From Halodesulfurarchaeum sp. (lineage in GTDB: Archaea > Halobacteriota > Halobacteria > Halobacteriales > Halobacteriaceae), in the NCBI GenBank assembly GCA_018334775.1, contig JAGXLJ010000108.1, positions 1 through 5,039 on the forward strand: a stretch of 5,039 nucleotides of DNA. The letters run 5' to 3'. A program made the position numbers and the translations under genes. How positions within the stretch are numbered: position 1 is the first letter of the stretch; every line of letters starts with the position of its first letter. The notes under the pieces were generated by a model. It saw only the letters and a program-made list of their open reading frames with translations, made no database searches and was not told where the DNA came from. This document shows positions 1-4,069 of the stretch, piece after piece.

Positions 1-1002
1 GGGGGATATATCGAACGGGTTGCCGCAGGCGAGGATCTGAGCGTTGTACAGGCCCGCTCCGCGGCAACAGCAGTCTTCGAAGACGCAACCGACGCACAGA
101 TCGGAGCCTTGCTGGCCGCACTCCGGGCAAAGGGAGAAACCGAAGCGGAGATTGCCGGGTTCGCACAAGGAATGCGAAACGCAGCCCGAACCATCGATCC
201 CGAACGCACTCCGCTGGTTGACACGTGTGGAACTGGGGGCGACGAATACGACACGATAAACGTCTCGACCGCGAGTGCCATCGTCGCGAGCGGGGCGGGC
301 GTCCCGATCGCAAAACACGGCAATTACTCGGTCTCCTCGTCCTCCGGAAGTGCAGACGTCCTTGAGGAGGTCGGGGTTTCGGTCGAGGCTGAGCCACCGG
401 CTGTCGAGCAAGCGATCGAGCAGTCAGGAATTGGATTCATGCTCGCGCCCGTATTCCACCCAGCGATGAAGGCCGTCATCGGGCCGCGTCAGGAACTCGG
501 CATGCGAACGGTATTCAACGTGCTCGGTCCGCTGACCAATCCTGCCGGGGCGGACGCACAGGTCCTGGGAGTGTATGATCCCGATCTGGTTCCGCTGATC
601 GCACAGGCGCTTGCTCACATGCCCGTGGAACATGCCTTGGTCGTCCACGGGTCGGGGCTCGACGAGATCGCGATCCACGACCAGACGATAGTGGCAGAGG
701 TCCGGGGCGAGTCGATCGAGGAATACACACTCCAGCCGTCGGATATGGGCGTCTCTCAGGCCGGGATCGAAACGGTCGCTGGGGGCAGTCCAGCGGAGAA
801 CGCCACCTATCTCCGACGAATTCTCGACGGGACCGCCGACGGCCCCATGCGGGATATCGTTTTGGCTAACGCCGGTGCAGCCATCTATGTCGCTGGCGAG
901 GCTTCTTCGCTGGTCGATGGGGCCGAAGCAGCCCTGCAGGCGATCGAATCGGGGGCGGCCCGCTCGAAACTCGCCGAGCTTGCAGAGGTACCAGCAGCCT
1001 GA
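1..1002 (+). CDS. trpD: Anthranilate phosphoribosyltransferase TrpD (5' partial)
   Basis: TrpD transfers the phosphoribosyl group of PRPP to anthranilate, the second step of tryptophan synthesis, in the cytoplasm. The frame is open from the first base and gives 333 residues before TGA. Counting from window codon 1, the N-terminal helical domain (about 1-65, with QIGALLAALRAKGETEAEIAG) is followed by the PRPP-binding CGTGGD (76-81), NVST (87-90), KHGNYSVSSSSGSAD (105-119), the GPRQELGMRTVFNVLGPLTNP region (161-181) and the acidic DE pair (221-222) that binds Mg in this family. These are the standard motifs in the standard order. Archaeal TrpD proteins are about 330-345 residues and the visible N-terminus (GGYIERV) matches almost the start of the fold, so probably only one to a few codons are missing upstream. 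The TTG at 109 lies inside the conserved N-terminal domain and is not the start. trpF begins 1 nt after the stop, so the genes are surely cotranscribed. The Tyr in KHGNYS, where bacteria usually have Arg, is to my recollection common in haloarchaea. Confidence 0.97.
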   Translation, partial: GGYIERVAAGEDLSVVQARSAATAVFEDATDAQIGALLAALRAKGETEAEIAGFAQGMRNAARTIDPERTPLVDTCGTGGDEYDTINVSTASAIVASGAGVPIAKHGNYSVSSSSGSADVLEEVGVSVEAEPPAVEQAIEQSGIGFMLAPVFHPAMKAVIGPRQELGMRTVFNVLGPLTNPAGADAQVLGVYDPDLVPLIAQALAHMPVEHALVVHGSGLDEIAIHDQTIVAEVRGESIEEYTLQPSDMGVSQAGIETVAGGSPAENATYLRRILDGTADGPMRDIVLANAGAAIYVAGEASSLVDGAEAALQAIESGAARSKLAELAEVPAA

Positions 1003-1003
1003 T

Positions 1004-1639
1004 ATGCCCCGCGTGAAAGTCTGTGGGTTTGCAAATGAGGAGGACGTGAGCGCAGCGGTGTCGGTGGGGGTCGACGCGGTGGGAACCATCGTCGACGTCC
1101 CCGTCGAGACGCCCCGGGAAGTCTCACCCAGCAACGCGGCCTCGCTCGTGGGGACTGTCCCGCCTTTCGTCAGCAGCGTCCTCGTCACGATGCCGGACTC
1201 CGTCGACCGGGCGCGGGAGCTAATTGATATTGTCCACCCGGATGCCATTCAAATCCATGGTGGCCTCTCCCCGAGTGCGGTAGGTGAACTTGCGGAGGCC
1301 GGAATCACGACCATTGCGTCGGTCGACCACGGCAACCCCGATATTGAAGAGTATGCAACTGTGGCCGACGCCGTTCTCGTGGATTCGTCGGATGAACGTG
1401 GGGCCGGGGGGACGGGTCGAACTCACGACTGGAGTGTCACCCGCGACTTGGGGGGCCTCGAGGCTCCGATCATTTTGGCAGGAGGGCTGACTCCAGCAAA
1501 CGTCGATGCGGCCGTCGAAATGGTCGATCCCTACGCGGTCGATGTCGCATCTGGCGTCGAAATCGAACCCGGCCGGAAGGATCCAGCGCGACTCAGACAG
1601 TTTGTCGAAGCCGCAACCTCGGCGGGGAGCACTCCATGA
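1004..1639 (+). CDS. trpF: Phosphoribosylanthranilate isomerase TrpF
   Basis: TrpF catalyses the Amadori rearrangement of N-(5'-phosphoribosyl)anthranilate to CdRP, the third step of tryptophan synthesis. The 211-residue product has the usual length of this single-domain TIM-barrel enzyme. The catalytic cysteine is Cys7 in VKVCGF and the catalytic aspartate is Asp127 in AVLVDSSD. The phosphate-binding end of the barrel is shown by GGTGRTHDW (135-143), ILAGGLTPANV (157-167) and VDVASGVEIEPGRKD (179-193). The ATG at 1004 puts Cys7 at its usual distance from the N-terminus; any longer reading would run back into trpD. The best purine-rich motif upstream (GAGGT, 985-989) is 14 nt from the ATG, too far to be a convincing ribosome binding site, so initiation may depend on translation of trpD. 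The N-terminal motif departs from the common KICGLT (here KVCGFA), and the first barrel strands (GTIVDVPVETPREV) differ from the bacterial GFIF...SPR pattern, but the catalytic residues are intact. The stop overlaps the trpE start in ATGA. Confidence 0.96.
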   Translation: MPRVKVCGFANEEDVSAAVSVGVDAVGTIVDVPVETPREVSPSNAASLVGTVPPFVSSVLVTMPDSVDRARELIDIVHPDAIQIHGGLSPSAVGELAEAGITTIASVDHGNPDIEEYATVADAVLVDSSDERGAGGTGRTHDWSVTRDLGGLEAPIILAGGLTPANVDAAVEMVDPYAVDVASGVEIEPGRKDPARLRQFVEAATSAGSTP

Positions 1640-3201
1640 ATCCGCTTTCTATCTCCGAATCCGAGTTTGTCGAACTCGTGTCGGGTACTGAACCTGTCGT
1701 TGCGCGGGTCGCTGCAGAACTCCCGGTCGACGTGTCGCCACTCTCGGCGGCAGTTGCCTTGGATGCGGACAGCGATTACAGCTTTCTCCTCGAAAGCGGC
1801 GAAAAGACGGCTGCTAGTGACCCAGTCGATGCCTTTTCGGCTGGTGGGTCGACGGATCGCCACGCACGGTTTTCCTTTGTCGGCTACGATCCGGACGCGG
1901 TCATTACCCTCGATGCGGAGGGAGACCGCGTCGAACAATTGCGCGATTCTTTCGCAGCCAAACTCGTAAGCCCTGGTGAGGGTGACGTGCTCGACCGCCT
2001 GCGGGGAGCGCTCCCCGATATCGAACGGCGGGGGTTTCCAGACGGGGATCGACAACTGCTTTCCGGTGGCGTGGTCGGCTTCTTGGCCTACGATGCGGTG
2101 TATGACCTCTGGTTGGAGGAAGTCGGTCTCGAACGACCGGAACAGCGTGTCCCGGACGCCCAGTTTGCGCTCTCGACGCGGACGCTTGTGTTCGATCACG
2201 TGGCGGAGTCAGTCACACTCGTCTTCACCCCGGTCGTTCCTCCGACAGCGGACCCAAGGACCGTCTATTCGGAGTTGGTGGCCGAAGCGAATTCCGTCAC
2301 GGAGCGTCTGAAGGGGGCCACGGCCCCATCCGCGGGAACGTTTCACCGAACTGATGAGCGCACTGGTGACCGGGCCGTGTACGAGGAGGCGGTCGGAAAC
2401 GCAAAACAGGCCGTCAACGAGGGCGAGGTGTATCAGGCAGTTATCTCGCGCACGCGAGAACTGAGCGGTGACATCGATCCCGTCGCGTTGTACGAGTCGA
2501 TGCGAGCGGTGAATCCCTCACCGTACATGTACCTGCTTTCCCATGGCGACCGGTCCATCGTCGGGGCTAGTCCGGAGACACTCGTCTCGGTCGCCGGAGA
2601 AACCGTCCTGAACAACCCGATCGCCGGGACCTGTCCACGAGGGTCGAGCCCCGCCGAAGATCGCCGATTGGCCGGTGAAATGCTCGCGGACGACAAGGAG
2701 CGGGCAGAACATACGATGTTGGTGGACCTGGCCCGAAATGACGTGCGACGCGTGTCCCGCCCGGGCAGCGTGTCCGTCGATGAGTTCATGCGGGTGCTGA
2801 AGTACAGTCACGTCCAGCACATCGAGTCGACAGTGACGGGGCAACTCCGTGACGATCAGGACGCTTTCGATGCGATTCGGGCGTGTTTTCCAGCGGGGAC
2901 ACTTTCGGGCGCCCCAAAGATCCGGGCGATGGAACTCATCGACGAACTCGAAACGGAACCGCGAGGGGTTTACGGTGGTGGGGTCGGCTACGTCTCCTGG
3001 CAGGGGGATGCAGACATGGCCATCGTGATCCGGACCGCAACCATCGAGCATGGTATCCCGGATCTACTCAGAGTCAGGGCCGGCGCGGGAGTGGTTGCCG
3101 ATTCCGATCCCCCGAGCGAATACGAGGAAACGGAAGCGAAGATGAATGGGGCATTGACTGCTCTGACAGCCATCGAAGCCCCACCGGAGTCCCCCCAATG
3201 A
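1636..3201 (+). CDS. trpE: Anthranilate synthase component I TrpE
   Basis: TrpE converts chorismate plus ammonia, supplied by TrpG, into anthranilate and pyruvate, the committed step of the pathway. The 521-residue product is full length. The N-terminal part carries LLES (51-54), which with NPSPYM (293-298) forms the tryptophan feedback site in characterised enzymes, so allosteric inhibition by tryptophan is likely. The chorismate-binding domain shows PIAGT (328-332), AEHTMLVDLARND (357-369), SHVQHIESTVTG (391-402, His395 being the conserved active-site His), FPAGTLSGAPK (418-428) and RAGAGVVADSDP (481-492), then an acidic YEETEAK helix. The Ala in PIAGT separates anthranilate synthase from the PabB type (PIKGT), so this is TrpE and not aminodeoxychorismate synthase. 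The ATG overlaps the trpF stop by 4 nt, with a GGGGAG motif (1624-1629) 6 nt upstream. The trpG start overlaps its stop in the same way, which would help match production of the two subunits. Confidence 0.98.
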   Translation: MNPLSISESEFVELVSGTEPVVARVAAELPVDVSPLSAAVALDADSDYSFLLESGEKTAASDPVDAFSAGGSTDRHARFSFVGYDPDAVITLDAEGDRVEQLRDSFAAKLVSPGEGDVLDRLRGALPDIERRGFPDGDRQLLSGGVVGFLAYDAVYDLWLEEVGLERPEQRVPDAQFALSTRTLVFDHVAESVTLVFTPVVPPTADPRTVYSELVAEANSVTERLKGATAPSAGTFHRTDERTGDRAVYEEAVGNAKQAVNEGEVYQAVISRTRELSGDIDPVALYESMRAVNPSPYMYLLSHGDRSIVGASPETLVSVAGETVLNNPIAGTCPRGSSPAEDRRLAGEMLADDKERAEHTMLVDLARNDVRRVSRPGSVSVDEFMRVLKYSHVQHIESTVTGQLRDDQDAFDAIRACFPAGTLSGAPKIRAMELIDELETEPRGVYGGGVGYVSWQGDADMAIVIRTATIEHGIPDLLRVRAGAGVVADSDPPSEYEETEAKMNGALTALTAIEAPPESPQ

Positions 3202-3803
3202 AGATTCTCGTCATCGACAACTACGATTCGTTCACGTACAACCTGGTTGAGTACGTGTCCGAGACCCGCCTCCCGGATGGGAGCCGTCCCGAAACTGTCG
3301 TGTTGAAAAACTCCATGGACATCGGGGCTGTGCGGGCCGAATCGCCGGATGCTATCCTCATCAGTCCTGGCCCTGGGCATCCTGAAAACGAGCGGGACAT
3401 CGGGGTGTCAGCGCCGGTCCTCCGCGAGGTCTCACAGTCGGTACCCACGCTGGGAGTCTGTCTGGGCATGGAAGCGGCTGTGTCGGTGTATGGTGGAACC
3501 GTTGGAACGGCACCCGAACCAGTTCACGGAAAGGCGGCCCCAGTCGAGCACGATGGCCGTGGGATCTTCGACGGAATCGAAGAGGGGTTTCAGGGGGGCC
3601 GCTATCACTCTCTCGTTGCGCTCTCGGTCCCCGCCGAATTCGAGATCACGGCCCGAACTAATCAGGATGACGAGTCAATTCCGATGGCGATCCGGCATCG
3701 CGAGCATCCGATCACCGCCGTTCAATTCCATCCGGAAAGTGTCTTGACTGCCGTGGGCCACGATCTCATCAGGAACTTCCTGCAGGGCGTCGAGAGCGGG
3801 TAA
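3198..3803 (+). CDS. trpG: Anthranilate synthase component II (glutaminase) TrpG
   Basis: TrpG is the class I glutamine amidotransferase that hydrolyses glutamine and passes ammonia to TrpE. The 201-residue product has the normal length for a stand-alone subunit. It begins with the hallmark ILVIDNYDSFTYNL (3-16). The oxyanion-hole segment is ISPGPGHPEN (55-64), the nucleophile is Cys88 in GVCLGMEA (86-93), and the other triad members are His178 and Glu180 in AVQFHPESVL (174-183). HGK (110-112) and RYHSL (135-139) are also typical. One oddity is that the elbow reads CLGME, where most family members have CLGHQ; the Gln normally contacts the substrate. The triad is complete, so I expect an active enzyme. 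The start overlaps the trpE stop in ATGA, with CCGGAG (3184-3189) 8 nt upstream. Position next to trpE supports TrpG over PabA, although a dual role cannot be excluded. It is the last gene of the operon; no oligo-T terminator is evident after the TAA. Confidence 0.97.
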   Translation: MKILVIDNYDSFTYNLVEYVSETRLPDGSRPETVVLKNSMDIGAVRAESPDAILISPGPGHPENERDIGVSAPVLREVSQSVPTLGVCLGMEAAVSVYGGTVGTAPEPVHGKAAPVEHDGRGIFDGIEEGFQGGRYHSLVALSVPAEFEITARTNQDDESIPMAIRHREHPITAVQFHPESVLTAVGHDLIRNFLQGVESG

Positions 3804-3894
3804 CCAGTCGGTTTCGACGAAAACGAGTCCGGAGGAGATCGCCGGTCTTGAGAGTCCTCCCCACGGTTTCCACTTTCGGTCCGCTGGGAATAGG
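3804..3894 (+). other. Intergenic trailer after the trp operon
   Basis: This stretch lies between the trpG stop and the putative nrdJ promoter. I see no gene in it. It holds an imperfect palindrome directly after trpG (listed separately) and a possible 6-bp stem, GGAGGA (3831-3836) with TCCTCC (3855-3860), across an 18-nt loop. The hexamer GAGTCC occurs twice (3825-3830 and 3852-3857). No T-run longer than three bases is present on the + strand, so a T-rich archaeal terminator is not visible, and some read-through from the trp operon into nrdJ is possible. Confidence 0.5.
3808..3826. repeat. Imperfect 19-bp palindrome just downstream of trpG
   Basis: The arms TCGGTTTCG and CGAAAACGA flank a central A at 3817. 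Eight of nine arm positions are complementary; the mismatch is 3811 with 3823. It begins 4 nt after the trpG stop. It could be a weak 3'-end hairpin or a protein-binding dyad, or chance. As RNA it would form about 6 pairs around a 5-nt loop, since the innermost pairs would be too tight. No T-tract follows. Confidence 0.4.
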
Positions 3895-3900
3895 CTTATA
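3885..3900 (+). promoter_or_regulatory. Putative TATA-type promoter of nrdJ
   Basis: CTTATA at 3895-3900, preceded by the purine-rich GGGAATAGG that could serve as a BRE, resembles haloarchaeal TATA elements. From the usual archaeal distance of about 25-27 nt from TATA centre to start, transcription would begin near 3921-3926, leaving a leader of roughly 140 nt before the nrdJ ATG. This is the most AT-rich element suitably placed in the gap. The start site is inferred, and a second promoter nearer nrdJ cannot be excluded. Confidence 0.45.
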
Positions 3901-3938
3901 CTGGTGCCCCCGTTACCGAAGTAGTGGTTACATACCCA

Positions 3939-3966
3939 CCGGGTGTGGCGAGGAACCCACACCCGG
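3939..3966. repeat. Perfect 10-bp inverted repeat (hairpin 1)
   Basis: CCGGGTGTGG at 3939-3948 is exactly complementary to CCACACCCGG at 3957-3966, with an 8-nt loop CGAGGAAC. The repeat stops cleanly on both sides, where A faces A. It lies about 15 nt downstream of the inferred transcription start. In RNA it would be a very stable hairpin; in DNA it could equally be a dyad operator placed to block transcription. Confidence 0.85.
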
Positions 3967-3969
3967 AGG

Positions 3970-3981
3970 GCGCAAATGCGC
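3970..3981 (+). repeat. Short GCGC stem with AAAT tetraloop (hairpin 2)
   Basis: GCGC at 3970-3973 pairs with GCGC at 3978-3981 around AAAT. It is short and could be chance, but it fits between the two longer stems with only 3 nt on its left and 4 nt on its right, giving a compact three-hairpin layout. Confidence 0.45.
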
Positions 3982-3985
3982 ACTC

Positions 3986-4010
3986 GCCGGTCAAAGGGGG
4001 TTGGACCGGC
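3986..4010. repeat. Perfect 7-bp inverted repeat (hairpin 3)
   Basis: GCCGGTC at 3986-3992 is exactly complementary to GACCGGC at 4004-4010, with an 11-nt purine-rich loop AAAGGGGGTTG. Two further A-T pairs are possible across a bulged G. ACCGGC occurs twice in tandem (4005-4010 and 4011-4016), so the 5' arm could pair with either copy. Confidence 0.7.
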
Positions 4011-4024
4011 ACCGGCCACAATAC

Positions 4025-4069
4025 ATGCACATGGGACATTCACGACTGACACAGGAGGTATCGAGATGA
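4025..4069 (+). other. Possible upstream mini-ORF overlapping the nrdJ start
   Basis: An ATG at 4025, with a second in-frame ATG at 4031, opens a 14-codon frame (MHMGHSRLTQEVSR) whose TGA at 4067-4069 overlaps the nrdJ ATG as ATGA, the same junction seen at trpF/trpE and trpE/trpG. No Shine-Dalgarno sequence precedes either ATG, and the peptide is basic rather than acidic, so it may well be untranslated. The frame stays open further upstream to about 3848, but that longer reading runs through the TATA element and does not look like a haloarchaeal protein. Confidence 0.2.
4053..4059 (+). promoter_or_regulatory. Strong Shine-Dalgarno site of nrdJ
   Basis: AGGAGGT ends 6 nt before the ATG at 4066, near-ideal spacing and complementarity to the 3' end of archaeal 16S rRNA. 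It supports 4066 as the start and implies a leadered nrdJ mRNA, since a leaderless transcript would not need it. I find no clear anti-Shine-Dalgarno stretch in the leader that would mask it. Confidence 0.75.

Larger units (their letters stand above)
3921..4065 (+). promoter_or_regulatory. Candidate structured 5' leader of nrdJ
   Basis: This is the region between the inferred transcription start and the nrdJ ATG. Three non-overlapping hairpins can be drawn in 72 nt: a perfect 10-bp stem (3939-3966), a GCGC stem with AAAT tetraloop (3970-3981) and a perfect 7-bp stem (3986-4010). A short CCCA (3935-3938) to TGGG (4032-4035) pairing could close them into a junction. Several competing pairings exist and are described under the findings. 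The leader ends in a strong Shine-Dalgarno site. The downstream enzyme uses adenosylcobalamin, so a cobalamin riboswitch was considered, but I cannot find the conserved B12-box or the rest of that consensus. The element may be a riboswitch of unknown type, a protein-responsive leader, or simply stable GC-rich sequence. Confidence 0.45.

Noticed and set aside
109..1002. TTG at 109 as the trpD start
   Set aside because: The same frame is open to position 1 and encodes the conserved start of the TrpD N-terminal domain (GGYIERV onwards), so the true start lies upstream of the window.
424..1248. 274-codon open frame on the minus strand across trpD and trpF
   Set aside because: It lies opposite two clearly conserved genes, its translation is rich in Arg and Ser with no recognisable motif, and long antisense frames are expected in GC-rich haloarchaeal genes.
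1531..2199. 222-codon open frame on the minus strand across the trpF/trpE junction
   Set aside because: It is an antisense shadow of conserved coding sequence; the product is basic and unlike haloarchaeal proteins, and no promoter or ribosome binding site supports it.
2883..3197. Extension of trpG upstream into the trpE 3' end
   Set aside because: The upstream part is out-of-frame trpE sequence rich in Arg and Gly, and TrpG homologues start at MKILVIDNYDSF, which matches the ATG at 3198.
3831..3860. GGAGGA/TCCTCC stem as a trp terminator
   Set aside because: Only 6 bp with an 18-nt loop and no T-tract; chance is a sufficient explanation.
4016..4031. NrdR-box-like sequence CCACAATACATGCACA
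   Set aside because: The left half fits the NrdR half-site at seven of eight positions, but the right half fits poorly, and no second box is seen at the usual spacing of about 31 bp.
3931..4065. Canonical cobalamin riboswitch
   Set aside because: The context is tempting because NrdJ uses adenosylcobalamin, but I cannot find the B12-box or the conserved core that pairs with it. A covariance-model search with the Rfam cobalamin family would settle it.
3848..4069. 73-codon + strand open frame in the trpG-nrdJ gap
   Set aside because: It starts with TTG, spans the TATA element and all the hairpins, and encodes a Cys-, Gly- and Arg-rich peptide unlike an acidic haloarchaeal protein. Only the last 14 codons are kept as a weak uORF candidate.
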